From Runella defluvii (GTDB lineage Bacteria > Bacteroidota > Bacteroidia > Cytophagales > Spirosomataceae), in the NCBI RefSeq assembly GCF_014195535.1, contig NZ_JACIBY010000002.1:414206-478205 (forward strand): a stretch of 64,000 nucleotides of DNA. Reading direction: 5' to 3'. The position numbers were made by a program, and so were the translations under genes. The notes below the pieces were generated by a model that did no database searches, had not been told where the DNA came from, and worked only from the letters and a program-made list of their open reading frames with translations. Position 1 is the first letter of the stretch, and the number at the start of each line of letters is the position of its first letter. Of this stretch, positions 50,734 through 60,419 are shown piece after piece.

Positions 50734-53700
50734 TTAATGTTCTACTTCTTCTTCAACGTGGTGGCCGTTGCCGTTTGAGGTACCATTGTTGAAAACATAC
50801 ACTGCTTCAGCTGCTGACTTTTTGCCCAAACGAAACTTCAAACGCTCCACAATCCAGTACATGGTTGGAACTACAATCAACGTAAGGGTAGTACTGAACA
50901 ACAAGCCGTAGATAATGGTGTAAGCCAATGGCCCCCAGAACAAGGCACTGAAACCTCCGATGAAAATTTGTGGATTAAATTCGGTAAACAACGTCACAAA
51001 GTTGATGTTCATCCCCAATGCCAGCGGAATCAAACCCAAAATACAAGCTGAGGCCGTCAATAATACGGGCGTCAAACGAGCGGCTCCTGCTTCAATCAAC
51101 GCTTGACGGGTTGGGTAACCACGGGTTTTCAATTCGTCCGTAAACTCAATCAACAAGATACCGTTCTTAATCACAATCCCCGCCAAAGCAAAGATACCCA
51201 CCCCTGTCATAATGATAGACATGGTTTTGCCCGTAAGCATGAATCCAAGGAACACCCCAATCAAGCTAAACAATACCGTAAAGAAGATAATAAGTGGCTT
51301 ACTGGTGGAGTTAAACTGTGTCACTAGAATCAAGAAAATCAACAAGATAGCTCCCAAAAAGGCTGCTCCTAAGAACTGCATTGACTTCATTTGTTCTTCT
51401 TGTTCACCCCCCAAACGAATCGTATAACCTTGTGGAAGGTCTAGGCCATCCACTACTTCTTGCACTTGTACGTTTACTTCGTTGGCGTTGAATCCACCAA
51501 GTACATCCGACGACAACGTCACTACGCGCTCTTGGTCTTTGCGGTTGATACCACTGTAAGTAGTTGCGTAACGAATGTTGGTCAATGTACTCAAAGGAAC
51601 TTGGCGCAATACACCACCAAGGTTCATATCACGATATACCACGTTCATGCTCAACAATTTCTCAATCTGGTTGCGGTCGCCTTCTTTCAATCGCACCATA
51701 ATCGGATAATCATCCTTGTCGTCGCGGAATTTAGACACTTCAGTTCCGAACAATGCCCCACGAATTTGCAACGCAATCTGAGCCGTGCTGATACCTTCAC
51801 GGGCTGCTTGCTCGCGGTTGATGTCAATCACAATTTCAGGTTTGTTCAACACCAAATCCGATTTCAATTCTTCAATTCCTTGAATTCCTGATTTGACGAT
51901 GGCATTTTTTACTTTTGCGGTTACTTCTACCAACTGGCCAAAATCTTCACCCGCAATCTCAATCGTCACTGGTTTCCCCGTTGGAGGGCCGTTACTTTCG
52001 GGTTCAGCTGTTACTTGTGCGCCTGGAATTCCTTTTACTTTTTCACGCACTTTCGCCAAAATGTCGGAAGTCGATACTCCGTGGTGAAGTCGTTCTTCTA
52101 CGCTCTTGAAAGCCACTGTAATTTTCCCTTTGTGCGGTACTACCGTACGGTCAGGGTTGAAAGGGTCACCCGCATTAATACCAACGTTCGTAATGACCGA
52201 GGCTACTGCTGGGCTATTTTTCCCGATTACGCTATACACTCGGTCTTCCAATTGCTTCATTACCTCGTTGGTTTTAGAAGCGTCCGTTCCTTGTGGCATC
52301 ACGCAATACACATACACAAAATCAGGGTCACCGCTTGGGAAGAAAACTGATTTTGGAGGAAAAGCTCCCATCAACACAAACGTTCCAACCAATATACCAA
52401 TCACTCCCGCAAATACGCCGTAAGGGCGGCGACCCGTAATTACCCACGCAATCACTTTACGGTAGCCGTTTTTAAGACGCGGAAACACGTTTTCTTGGAA
52501 AGGAACAATGATTTTTGGAGTCAGAATGTAGTGGTTAAATACATATAGAATGGCAATAAATAAAAGCAAGTTGCCAATCCCAAAGTTGATTAAATATCCT
52601 ACTGCCGCAAGTCCTAGCAACACAAACAATGGGGTGCGAATCGACTTGAATGATTTGTCCTCGTTGGCATGTTCTTCAACGCGTTTTAGTGAAGACGCGG
52701 CAAAAACAGGGTTCATTACGTAAGCCACAAACAACGACGCAAACAAGGTAATAATCAGCGTCAATGGCAAGAATTTCATAAATTCACCCACAATACCTGG
52801 CCAAAACAACAATGGCAAAAACGGCGCGATGGTCGTCAGTGTACCTGACAATACGGGGATAAATACCTCACCAGCAGCATACGAAATGGCTTCGGTACGG
52901 GTCAGTTTTTTGTCATCGTTATAAACACGGTGGGCGTTTTCAATCACCACAATCGCGTCGTCAACCACAATCCCGAGTCCTAATAAAAACGCAAAGAGTA
53001 CAATCGTGTTAAGCGTAAACGTAATACCCGTTGCCGAAGCAATAACGGGAAACAACACAAACGCTACTAGCGTGGACAAAGGCACCGAAAGTCCTACGAA
53101 AATCGCATCTTGAACCCCCATAAAGAACATCAGTACCAATACTACGAAGATAAAGCCCAAGATAACGGTATTGAGTAGGTCGTTCAACTCTACTTTGGTA
53201 CGCTCCGAACTATCGTTGGTCAAACTTACTTTCAAGCCGTCAGGGAACTTCGTTTCTTCGTATTTTTTCAAAATTGCCTTGATTTCATCTGCCGCCGAAA
53301 TAAGGTTTTCCCCTCCCCGCTTGATGACGTTGAGCGTAATTACCGTTTTTCCATCCAAACTTGCATAGCTTTGTTTTTCGGCAAAACCGTCTTTCACTTC
53401 CGCAATTTCGGCCAAACGAAGCGTAGCACCTGTCGAAGAACGAACAATGATGTTTTCCAATTGGCGCACATCTTTGAACTCTCCCACTACGCGTAAGTTA
53501 CGGCGAACGTTGTCCACGTTTAACTCACCACCCGATACGTTGATGTTTTCACCCTGAATCGCGTTTTGAATTTCGTAAAACGACACCCCCGCCGCTTGCA
53601 TTTTGTACAAGTCGAGGTTGATTTGGATTTCACGGTCAAGCGCCCCTACGATGTCCACCCGCGTGATTTCGGGCAACGACTCGATTTCGTCTTTGAGTTG

Positions 53701-54192
53701 TTCGGCATAATCTTTCAACTTTTTCAACGAGTAATTCCCCGCCAAGTTGATGTTCATAATCGGAAACTCCGAGAAGTTTACCTCCTGCACCGAAGGGTCT
53801 TGTTTGCGGTCAGACGGAAGGTCCACCAACGCTTTGTCAACGGCATCCGCTACGCGTTGTTTGGCTTCTTGCGCCTTGATTCCCGTCGAAAACTCCACCG
53901 TAATCAACGAGAAGTCTTGAATCGAGTTTGACTTAATTTTTGTTACCCCACTCGCCGCTTTGATTTGCTTTTCGATGGGTTTTGTAATGACAGTTTCAAT
54001 ATCCGAGGGGCTCGCGCCAGGATAAATCGTCGAGACAATCACCGTCGGAACGGCGATTTCGGGAAACTGTTCTTTGGGCATCGTGAAATACACGAACAAA
54101 CCCGCTAGTGAAATTATAGCTGTAAAAAGATAGACGGTGGTTTTATTTTCTAAACACCAACGCGTCACTTTGAAGTCTTTTAGGGTTGTCAT
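50734..54192 (-). CDS. RND family efflux pump, inner-membrane permease (second operon)
   Basis: A 1152-residue proton-driven RND exporter. Proton-relay residues are seen in GIVVDDAIVVIENAHR (helix 4) and IVIKNGILLIEF (helix 10). It is longer than the pump at 24308-27355: between helices 6 and 7 an insertion of about 75 residues (about 520-595) contains two extra hydrophobic segments (LFVLLGLAAVGYLINFGIGN and LLLFIAILYVFNHYIL). I start it at ATG 54192; a longer frame opens only at a TTG. The C-terminus has a soluble tail with Asn/Gly/His. It ends a four-gene unit with TetR, TolC and adaptor genes. Confidence 0.94.
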   Translation of the reverse strand: MTTLKDFKVTRWCLENKTTVYLFTAIISLAGLFVYFTMPKEQFPEIAVPTVIVSTIYPGASPSDIETVITKPIEKQIKAASGVTKIKSNSIQDFSLITVEFSTGIKAQEAKQRVADAVDKALVDLPSDRKQDPSVQEVNFSEFPIMNINLAGNYSLKKLKDYAEQLKDEIESLPEITRVDIVGALDREIQINLDLYKMQAAGVSFYEIQNAIQGENINVSGGELNVDNVRRNLRVVGEFKDVRQLENIIVRSSTGATLRLAEIAEVKDGFAEKQSYASLDGKTVITLNVIKRGGENLISAADEIKAILKKYEETKFPDGLKVSLTNDSSERTKVELNDLLNTVILGFIFVVLVLMFFMGVQDAIFVGLSVPLSTLVAFVLFPVIASATGITFTLNTIVLFAFLLGLGIVVDDAIVVIENAHRVYNDDKKLTRTEAISYAAGEVFIPVLSGTLTTIAPFLPLLFWPGIVGEFMKFLPLTLIITLFASLFVAYVMNPVFAASSLKRVEEHANEDKSFKSIRTPLFVLLGLAAVGYLINFGIGNLLLFIAILYVFNHYILTPKIIVPFQENVFPRLKNGYRKVIAWVITGRRPYGVFAGVIGILVGTFVLMGAFPPKSVFFPSGDPDFVYVYCVMPQGTDASKTNEVMKQLEDRVYSVIGKNSPAVASVITNVGINAGDPFNPDRTVVPHKGKITVAFKSVEERLHHGVSTSDILAKVREKVKGIPGAQVTAEPESNGPPTGKPVTIEIAGEDFGQLVEVTAKVKNAIVKSGIQGIEELKSDLVLNKPEIVIDINREQAAREGISTAQIALQIRGALFGTEVSKFRDDKDDYPIMVRLKEGDRNQIEKLLSMNVVYRDMNLGGVLRQVPLSTLTNIRYATTYSGINRKDQERVVTLSSDVLGGFNANEVNVQVQEVVDGLDLPQGYTIRLGGEQEEQMKSMQFLGAAFLGAILLIFLILVTQFNSTSKPLIIFFTVLFSLIGVFLGFMLTGKTMSIIMTGVGIFALAGIVIKNGILLIEFTDELKTRGYPTRQALIEAGAARLTPVLLTASACILGLIPLALGMNINFVTLFTEFNPQIFIGGFSALFWGPLAYTIIYGLLFSTTLTLIVVPTMYWIVERLKFRLGKKSAAEAVYVFNNGTSNGNGHHVEEEVEH

Positions 54193-54279
54193 AACCTTAC
54201 GGTTTAGGTTAATCGTTGTCAATTAATTGGTTACCAACATCAGTACGGTTAACCATTAACGAATAACAATTAACAGTTT

Positions 54280-55467
54280 TTAGAAACTGATTGCCTGACC
54301 ATCGACCAAGTCTTGATAGCCGTCTGTGATGATTAAATCGCCTGCTTGGAGTCCATCCAAAATTTCGACGTCACCGTTGTAAGCTACCCCCATTTTCACC
54401 TTACGCCCTTTGGCTACTTTTTTGTTGCCTTCGGTAGTTGCTACGTACACCACATCTCCAAACTCAGTACTCTGAATGTAATTTTGCTTGATTACCAACA
54501 CATTAGACTTGTTGATATCGGCAATATTCAACACCGAAAGCATGTTTGGCTTAATGTCTGAACTGGTCGGAATCGCTACTTCGATTTTGAAGGTACGGTT
54601 AGCTGGGTTTACCAACTTGCTAATGAACGTCACGCGGGCGTTGATTTCACGGTTCAAATCAGGCAAAACAACCTTTACAGCATCGCCCATTTTGATGTGG
54701 CTGATATAAACATCAGGCACGTTGGCCGTTGCTTTGAGGCTTCCCAAGTTCACGATGCTTGCCAACGGCATTCCTGGCGCAGCAACTTCACCCGTTTTGG
54801 CCATCACACGCTCCACGGCACCACTGATTGGGGCGTACACGTTGTACAAATCCACTTGTGTTTCGAGAACGGCCAAGTTTTTCTCCAACGCTTCTTTGTT
54901 GTTTTTGGCTTGCAAATACTGGATTTCTGTTCCAATTTTTTGGTCCCAAAGTCCTTTTTGTTTCTCAAAAACAACATTCGCCAATTCCATTTGCTGTTTC
55001 AACGCCGCAATCTGGTCGCGCAAAATAGCGTTGTCGATTTTAGCCAACAACTGGCTCGCTTTCACTGTTTGGCCTTCTTTTACGTAAACCGTGGTATAAG
55101 TACCTGCCATACGAGGCGTTGCTGTTGCCGTATTTTTGGTTTCAACCGTTCCTTGAATTTCGATAAAGCTTTTGAAGCTACGCGCCTGCAAGGCTTCTGT
55201 TAGTACAGGGAATACTTTCTCTGCCGCTTTCATACTTGGGTCAGCTGCCTTGATTTCGGCATCCAACTTGGCAATTTTTTCGGTCAATGTCTTTGACTCC
55301 GCTTTCAATTTGGCAAGTTCTTCTTTTTTACCCGCCAACGAATTATCTGTTTTTCCGCCACCACAGGCAGTCACAAAAACCGAGAGGAACAGCACCGCTA
55401 CACCCGCGCGAAGCCCTGTATTAAAAGGAGTTTTTTTATTGGTAGTATATGTTGTCAATGTGCTCAT
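54280..55467 (-). CDS. RND efflux periplasmic adaptor (second operon)
   Basis: A 395-residue adaptor lipoprotein (lipobox VTAC, Cys35). Before the usual adaptor domains it has an extra coiled coil (about 44-75, KKEELAKLKAESKTLTEKIA). Then come the lipoyl half ATPRMAGTYTTVYVKEGQTV, the helical hairpin (about 160-205), the second lipoyl half YAPISGAVERVMAKTGEVA, barrel and membrane-proximal domains. It lies 17 bases after tolC and 87 before the pump gene. Confidence 0.92.
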   Translation of the reverse strand: MSTLTTYTTNKKTPFNTGLRAGVAVLFLSVFVTACGGGKTDNSLAGKKEELAKLKAESKTLTEKIAKLDAEIKAADPSMKAAEKVFPVLTEALQARSFKSFIEIQGTVETKNTATATPRMAGTYTTVYVKEGQTVKASQLLAKIDNAILRDQIAALKQQMELANVVFEKQKGLWDQKIGTEIQYLQAKNNKEALEKNLAVLETQVDLYNVYAPISGAVERVMAKTGEVAAPGMPLASIVNLGSLKATANVPDVYISHIKMGDAVKVVLPDLNREINARVTFISKLVNPANRTFKIEVAIPTSSDIKPNMLSVLNIADINKSNVLVIKQNYIQSTEFGDVVYVATTEGNKKVAKGRKVKMGVAYNGDVEILDGLQAGDLIITDGYQDLVDGQAISF

Positions 55468-55484
55468 AATAAAGTTTTTAAAGA

Positions 55485-56843
55485 TTAGAAGGATAATTTT
55501 CCTTTTGCTTTGTCGAGGTCGATTTTGGCAAGTAGCAAATCATACAACGAAGCGAAATAGTTGGTTTGAGCTTCTTTCAAGGCCGACTCGGCGTTGATAA
55601 CCTCAATGTTTGAACCTGTTCCTGATTGGTATTTGATTTTAGAAACCCGTACCACTTCTTGGGCCAAATCCAAGTTACGCTTTTGGTTTTTCAGCGTTTC
55701 GAGGCCATTGATGATGGTAATGTTGGCACTCCGAATCTGCAAATCAATCGACTGCTCTACCAAACTCAAACTTTGTTTTACTTTATCCACCGTAAACTTG
55801 GCTTGTTGGATTTTGTACTTCTTCGTAAAACCATCAAAGACAGGGATGTTCACGCTCAAACCGATATTAGCATTGTTAAACCAAGGTGAACCAAAAACAT
55901 CCCCAATGCTATTACGACCTGTGTTGTAGCCGTAGCCACCAAACAAAGCTACCGTTGGATAATAGCCGCGCTTGTTGTTTTCAACATCCATTTCAGAAAG
56001 CAACAAGTTGCTTTTCAGAATAGAATAATCAACGCGTTGGTCATAGCTAAAACCGCTACCATCATCGGCTTTGATTTCTCGTCCAATTCGTTCTACATCA
56101 CTTTCGCTGATTCGGTCAGCTAAGACGATTTGTTCGTCAAGTTTCATTCCCATTTGGAACTTGAGCATGTAGTAACTCAAATCCACTAGGTTTTGTACTT
56201 TCGTCCGTTCTGTTTTGAGATTATTAAGCGACACTTCCAAACGGTCAACGTCGAGTTTTTCAACAAACCCTTTTTGGTTCATGGCACTCATTTCGCGGGT
56301 CAAGCTGTCCAACCGTTGGATGTTTAAATCGAGCACTTTGGCTCTCTCTTCGGCAACCAACACGCTGTAGTACGCTTTAGAAACGCTTTCAGCCACCTGA
56401 ATTTTAGACTGAGTCACGTTTTTAACTGCCAATTCACGGTACGCTTGGGCTGCTTTTAAACCCAACAACCACTGTGCATTGAACAAGATTTGAGAAAGTT
56501 GTAATGCCGCATTACCCGAATATTTTACCCCAAATTGAACTGCAATTGGAGGATCACTTTCTTTCCCTCCAGGGAAGAAGGTTGCTGGTAAAAAAGCACG
56601 TTGAATGATTAGGTTATCAAGTAAACTTACTGACCCAGTTACCTGCGGAAGCCCCACAGCTCTAATTTCTCCAATGCGCGACTCGGCACTTTGGGCATCA
56701 GTTTGGGTATTTTTTACATTGATGTTGTGCGTTAATCCGTATTGAATGGCTTCTTGAAGTGAATAACGCGTTTGGCTGTACGTCGGAAACAGTGGCAGCA
56801 TAAGCAGTACCAGCCATTTCCATTGCGGTCGAAATTGTGGCAT
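55485..56843 (-). CDS. TolC-family outer membrane efflux protein (second operon)
   Basis: A 452-residue outer-membrane channel with a signal peptide (first ~23 residues, ending TYSQ). Two TolC repeats of long helices are visible ('YREL..KNVTQSKIQVAESV' near 135-155; 'VEQSIDLQIRSANITIINGLE' near 365-385) and the family end 'YQSGTGSNIEVINAESALKEAQT'. It follows the TetR gene by 50 bases and is coupled to the adaptor gene 17 bases later. Confidence 0.91.
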   Translation of the reverse strand: MPQFRPQWKWLVLLMLPLFPTYSQTRYSLQEAIQYGLTHNINVKNTQTDAQSAESRIGEIRAVGLPQVTGSVSLLDNLIIQRAFLPATFFPGGKESDPPIAVQFGVKYSGNAALQLSQILFNAQWLLGLKAAQAYRELAVKNVTQSKIQVAESVSKAYYSVLVAEERAKVLDLNIQRLDSLTREMSAMNQKGFVEKLDVDRLEVSLNNLKTERTKVQNLVDLSYYMLKFQMGMKLDEQIVLADRISESDVERIGREIKADDGSGFSYDQRVDYSILKSNLLLSEMDVENNKRGYYPTVALFGGYGYNTGRNSIGDVFGSPWFNNANIGLSVNIPVFDGFTKKYKIQQAKFTVDKVKQSLSLVEQSIDLQIRSANITIINGLETLKNQKRNLDLAQEVVRVSKIKYQSGTGSNIEVINAESALKEAQTNYFASLYDLLLAKIDLDKAKGKLSF

Positions 56844-56893
56844 ATAGTAAAGTGTTGATTATAAAATTGTGGGGTTGTTAAAAAAATGAGCTG

Positions 56894-57544
56894 TTAATAG
56901 GTATTCTTTTGGCTAAAAAAAGCCATGGTGGATATAGGCGTTGAAAGCTGTTTGGTTATATATTTCTCATACAGATTTAGTCCTTCAATGGTTACAATTC
57001 CGCGTAAAAAGTGATCGAGCAGTTCCAATTGAGTATCCAATGGGTTAAACTGTCCAAGTGGAAAGAGATACGGGTCTAACCCCATTTCTACCTGTTCGAG
57101 TCTCAAGCGCGATAGTATATCTACGTTGACAGTGGAGCGGTACAAGCCCATTTCGATGCCTTTCAAAAGGTTCTTCTTGACCATCTCAAGAATAAATTCT
57201 TTTTTATACTTAGAGAACAAATCCCACGCTTGTGGGTAATACTTCTTGATGTCAAAAATGGCCGTTGGGTTCATGCCCGCCATCGTTTGGCGCATCATTT
57301 CAGAAGTCATTACCATCTCTGCAATCGGGTCGGGTGCTTCATTTTGCATCTGTTCGGCAATGGTGCGGTCACAAGCAAAATGGTGCTCAACTCCTGCATA
57401 CACTATTGCGTTTTTGTCTTCAAAATGCTGATAAATGGTTTTTTTAGAAATGCCCAATTCCCTTGCAATGTCGTCCATCGTTACGCTTTTCACTCCGTAC
57501 CGAAAAAACAATTCTTGGGCTTTATCTAAGATTCTTTCTCTCAC
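56894..57544 (-). CDS. TetR family regulator of the second RND operon
   Basis: A 216-residue regulator with an N-terminal TetR helix-turn-helix: RILDKAQELFFRYGVKSVTMDDIARELGISKKTIYQHFEDKNAIV region, recognition helix at 'SKKTIYQHF' (about residues 33-41). The start is GTG at 57544; the next Met is at residue 23, inside the DNA-binding domain, so GTG is required. It leads the unit tetR-tolC-adaptor-RND. A perfect 15-base inverted repeat at 57580-57621 lies upstream and is a candidate operator. Confidence 0.9.
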   Translation of the reverse strand: MRERILDKAQELFFRYGVKSVTMDDIARELGISKKTIYQHFEDKNAIVYAGVEHHFACDRTIAEQMQNEAPDPIAEMVMTSEMMRQTMAGMNPTAIFDIKKYYPQAWDLFSKYKKEFILEMVKKNLLKGIEMGLYRSTVNVDILSRLRLEQVEMGLDPYLFPLGQFNPLDTQLELLDHFLRGIVTIEGLNLYEKYITKQLSTPISTMAFFSQKNTY

Positions 57545-57579
57545 TCTTACTGTACTTAGTTTTTCACTTTTTTTATACG

Positions 57580-57621
57580 AAACTTCGGAAACTTAATGAA
57601 AGTTCAAAGTTTCCGAAGTTT
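57580..57621. promoter_or_regulatory. 15-base inverted repeat upstream of the second tetR
   Basis: AAACTTCGGAAACTT (57580-57594) and AAGTTTCCGAAGTTT (57607-57621), perfect, spacer 12. Thirty-five bases upstream of the GTG. A T-run follows on the plus strand only, so it looks like a plus-strand terminator, but no plus-strand gene lies before it. Either a TetR operator or a terminator that stops antisense readthrough from tetR's far side. Confidence 0.5.
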
Positions 57622-57863
57622 TTTTAAAAAAAGTCATGGCTGTGTTTTAGGCTCTAAGTATCTAGTAAGTTGATTATTATCTATAATACAAAATAAATGG
57701 GCGCTAGTGACAACCCTATGTCAGTAGGGTTAACTTTTTTTTATGAAATTTTGAGGCGGTACACAAAAAATAAATTTTGTACTTTTCAAATAATAAATTT
57801 AACCATAGCTGTTTTTCAAAAATTGGACGATGTCCTGAAAAACCAACCGCTACAAAAGTAAAA
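57622..57863. other. Intergenic stretch without a supported gene
   Basis: Part of the ~400-base gap between tetR and marR. It is AT-rich, has a five-base inverted repeat ACCCT/AGGGT around 57714-57731, and no convincing promoter or reading frame. A 62-codon plus-strand frame from 57777 runs through the marR terminator and has no similarity I can see. Confidence 0.5.
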
Positions 57864-57904
57864 ACCCACTTTACGGTAGCGTACAAAAACTACGTAAAGT
57901 GGGT
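57864..57904 (-). terminator. Terminator after marR
   Basis: ACCCACTTTACG (57864-57875) and CGTAAAGTGGGT (57893-57904), perfect 12-base stem. On the minus strand it is followed by TTTTACTTTTG. It lies 44 bases beyond the marR stop codon. Confidence 0.8.
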
Positions 57905-57947
57905 AAAAACAGGGACGAAAGGGAAGAAAATGAGGATAAACCTATGT

Positions 57948-58418
57948 TTACAATTCTTCGTTTAGGAGATTTTCCGCCTTGAGCTTGTTATTTTCTTCTT
58001 CAACCAACCGATTGATTTCTTTAATTACATCAAAAAACACAACCAACTTATCCAAAGGAATTTGATCCCGCAACATCGTATTAAACGAGATGACTCCTTC
58101 GCGGGCTTGTTCGCGTTTGCGCTTACCCACGTCGGTCAAAAACACTTTGACAAAACGCTTGTCTGTCTCGTCCGTTTCTCGACGTATCCAGCCGCGTTCT
58201 TCGAGTGCTTTCAGTGTTCGGGTCAGACTGCGGGGCTCCATCCCGATTGACGGCCCAATCTTGGTAGCAGGCGTCCCGTATTCGAGGTCAATATTTAGCA
58301 GTACATACCCAATGGCCATCGTCATGTCGTAGCGACGAGACGCGTAGGTATTGTACATTCTCGAAATGGCGTGCCAAGCCCATTTAATATGAAAATCCAC
58401 CGTTTTTTCCTTGCGCAT
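57948..58418 (-). CDS. MarR family transcriptional regulator
   Basis: A 156-residue winged-helix regulator. The DNA-binding part reads ATKIGPSIGMEPRSLTRTLKALEERGWIRRETDETDKRFVKVFLT, with recognition helix around PRSLTRTLKAL (about residues 62-72) and the wing at RRETDETDKRF (about 79-89), typical of MarR/SlyA. N- and C-terminal helices would form the dimer. The effector is unknown. The gene stands alone, with its own promoter box and a perfect 7-base palindrome upstream that fits autoregulation. Confidence 0.92.
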   Translation of the reverse strand: MRKEKTVDFHIKWAWHAISRMYNTYASRRYDMTMAIGYVLLNIDLEYGTPATKIGPSIGMEPRSLTRTLKALEERGWIRRETDETDKRFVKVFLTDVGKRKREQAREGVISFNTMLRDQIPLDKLVVFFDVIKEINRLVEEENNKLKAENLLNEEL

Positions 58419-58447
58419 TGCCTATTGTGAGTTGGTATCAGTTTAGG

Positions 58448-58473
58448 CAAATATAGAAGTTAATCTTTAACTT
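58448..58473 (-). promoter_or_regulatory. marR -7 box and adjacent palindrome
   Basis: TATATTTG on the minus strand (58455-58448) is the -7 element. The palindrome AAGTTAA-TCT-TTAACTT (58457-58473) lies immediately upstream, between the -7 and the expected -33 position, a plausible MarR site. A clear -33 box is missing. Confidence 0.55.
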
Positions 58474-58496
58474 GGTAGGCTTGCATACTATTTTTA

Positions 58497-59195
58497 TTAT
58501 ACTGCCAAACGAAATTTAGTAGCGTACTTACGAACGGCACGGCCAATAAATAACCCACCCATCAGACCTGGCATAATCCAAGTGGCAATATAGACTGCTT
58601 GAGGCGCTTCGGGAAAAATATAACGGATGTTTACTAACGCAAACGCGGTAAACGTTGCAATGTACGACCCACCCATCCGCTCAATGTGGATAAAAAACCA
58701 TTCTTTCGCACCATACTTTGCTTTTTCGGGAGCAAGGTACTTTCGAATATCGTACAACGCATTGGTGCCGCTAAAAAAACCAAAAGCCAAAAATAATATA
58801 CTCATCGATGAAAAGTGCCCCGTTTGAAATGAACGCTGCACAAAATACAAACCATAGGCCATCATTATCACTGACGCCGCCCCCATGACCGACGAAATCG
58901 CCCAATCATACCAACGAACTGGCTCACTTCCACGTTGTTGCAAGGCTCGTTTTCCCGTAAAACACATGTAAAAGCTAAAAACAGCGATGCCTGTCAAAAA
59001 CAAGCGTCCATCTGTAAAAGGGCTTACTAACACCAAACCTACCGAAGAAAACGCCACAATCACCATCGACCAGTAATACACCAACCCTGTTCGGTTGTGA
59101 AGGGTATTGCCTTTTTTGGAAAGCATCGGAACAATTCCTACTCCAAGGGCTAAAAACCCAAAAACAATGTGCGTGATAAGGAAAAAAGTTTTCAT
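58497..59195 (-). CDS. DUF2306-like membrane protein
   Basis: A 232-residue protein with about seven transmembrane helices. KKGNTLHNRTGLVYYWSM (about residues 28-45) with its His-Arg pattern is like the DUF2306 family of predicted membrane proteins; HIERMGGSYIATFTAF is a second conserved-looking block with His. Function is unknown. I use ATG 59195; the longer frame opens at a TTG, and a near-consensus promoter box (TATCCTTG, minus strand, 59257-59250) lies inside that extension. Confidence 0.75.
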   Translation of the reverse strand: MKTFFLITHIVFGFLALGVGIVPMLSKKGNTLHNRTGLVYYWSMVIVAFSSVGLVLVSPFTDGRLFLTGIAVFSFYMCFTGKRALQQRGSEPVRWYDWAISSVMGAASVIMMAYGLYFVQRSFQTGHFSSMSILFLAFGFFSGTNALYDIRKYLAPEKAKYGAKEWFFIHIERMGGSYIATFTAFALVNIRYIFPEAPQAVYIATWIMPGLMGGLFIGRAVRKYATKFRLAV

Positions 59196-59318
59196 GGCCT
59201 GACTGGTTATTGGTTGATTGATGAACCAAAACTCGTAGAAAATCAGGCACAAGGATAGCAAAACACGACGAAGCGTCGCATCTTTGGCGTGAAGTGTCGC
59301 CCCGAAAGAGTGGAAAAA

Positions 59319-60401
59319 TTAGCGCCTAGTCTCGGCAAATACACGACACGCTTCTACCAAGGTTTCAATGTCTTCGTCGGTATGCCAAGCGCTCAACACA
59401 ATGCGGGTATTAGCCCTGTCGGTTGGCTTGGGATAAGCAAAACTATACACAAAAATACCCCGCTGAAGCAAAAATGGATACAAGTCGTCGTGAGGAGTGT
59501 AAAACACTGGAAATAACGCGTTGGAAGCATTAAAAAGCCCCAAAGAAGCAAGTTGCGTAGCGCATTGACGGACATTATACGCCAAACGTTGGTATGCCTC
59601 AGCATATAAGTCGGTAGCGTGTAAATACGCGTACAGGTGATCAGGGGCAATGGGTGAGCAACCGCCAAAGTAAGCCGTCGAACGAATTTTTTGGAGTGTG
59701 ATTTTGTCCGAAAAAATGACCCCGCCAGGCAACCCCATCGCTTTGGCCAAAGACGCCGTAACGATAATCCGAACGTGAGGTAACGACGGAATTTGCCCCC
59801 AAATACCTTTTCCCTCCTCGCCAATCACCCCCAATCCGTGCGAATCGTCAACGAGCAAGACCCATTCTCGGTCGTCGGGAAGGCGTGTTATCCAATCAAA
59901 CGTGTATAATTTTCCGCGTAAAGCATCCACGGAATTAGTGACTACGCATACTTTAGCTGTATCCTGAAAAGACGATGGTTTCACTACGTTTTCAACCCAC
60001 TCCTCAAAACTCACGGCTGGAATCGACACTTGAGGCAAATGCCACACCGCAGGGTGGACATCGGGAGAATACACAAACTCGTACCCATCTAACATCAACT
60101 GCCGAATTGCGGCCTGTCCTGCCAACATCCCCGACGATAACGTCAGCGCCGCCTCCGAGCCCGTCCAAGCCGCTAATTTAGCCTCCGCTTGTTCATAGAT
60201 ACGCAACTGGAGATTTCCATTACGCGAACTCCCATATACACTTCCGTACGCCTGCAACCCTTCTTGAATCAAGGCTTGAAAAGCAGGATGTTGCGGCAGA
60301 CCTAGGTACGCCGTACCGCTAAAATACAAGTACGTTTTTCCATCGAGCTCAATCGTCCGATTAGGCAAGTGGGTGATTTGGTGATAACTAGCAGAATTCA
60401 A
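59319..60401 (-). CDS. PLP-dependent aminotransferase-fold enzyme, BioF/Kbl-like
   Basis: A 360-residue fold-type I PLP enzyme close to the alpha-oxoamine synthases (BioF, Kbl). PLP-Lys is in IIVTASLAKAMGLPGG; LLVDDSHGLGVIG is the PLP-ring/Asp-His block; YFSGTAYLGLPQHPAF and YGSVYGSSRNGNL are substrate-pocket blocks. The family forms C-C bonds between amino acids and acyl-CoA, but the exact reaction is unclear. The start must be TTG (60401, or 60368): no ATG precedes the domain and a stop codon lies just upstream. It follows the dipeptide epimerase gene by 18 bases. Confidence 0.82.
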   Translation of the reverse strand: MNSASYHQITHLPNRTIELDGKTYLYFSGTAYLGLPQHPAFQALIQEGLQAYGSVYGSSRNGNLQLRIYEQAEAKLAAWTGSEAALTLSSGMLAGQAAIRQLMLDGYEFVYSPDVHPAVWHLPQVSIPAVSFEEWVENVVKPSSFQDTAKVCVVTNSVDALRGKLYTFDWITRLPDDREWVLLVDDSHGLGVIGEEGKGIWGQIPSLPHVRIIVTASLAKAMGLPGGVIFSDKITLQKIRSTAYFGGCSPIAPDHLYAYLHATDLYAEAYQRLAYNVRQCATQLASLGLFNASNALFPVFYTPHDDLYPFLLQRGIFVYSFAYPKPTDRANTRIVLSAWHTDEDIETLVEACRVFAETRR

Positions 60402-60419
60402 AACAGGTCAACGTTGGTA

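Noticed and set aside
51460-51891. 143-codon plus-strand frame within the second RND gene
   Set aside because: Shadow of the RND coding sequence; composition and lack of motifs do not support a gene.
57777-57965. 62-codon plus-strand frame in the tetR-marR gap
   Set aside because: It runs through the marR terminator stem and into the marR stop region, with no promoter, ribosome site or recognisable sequence.
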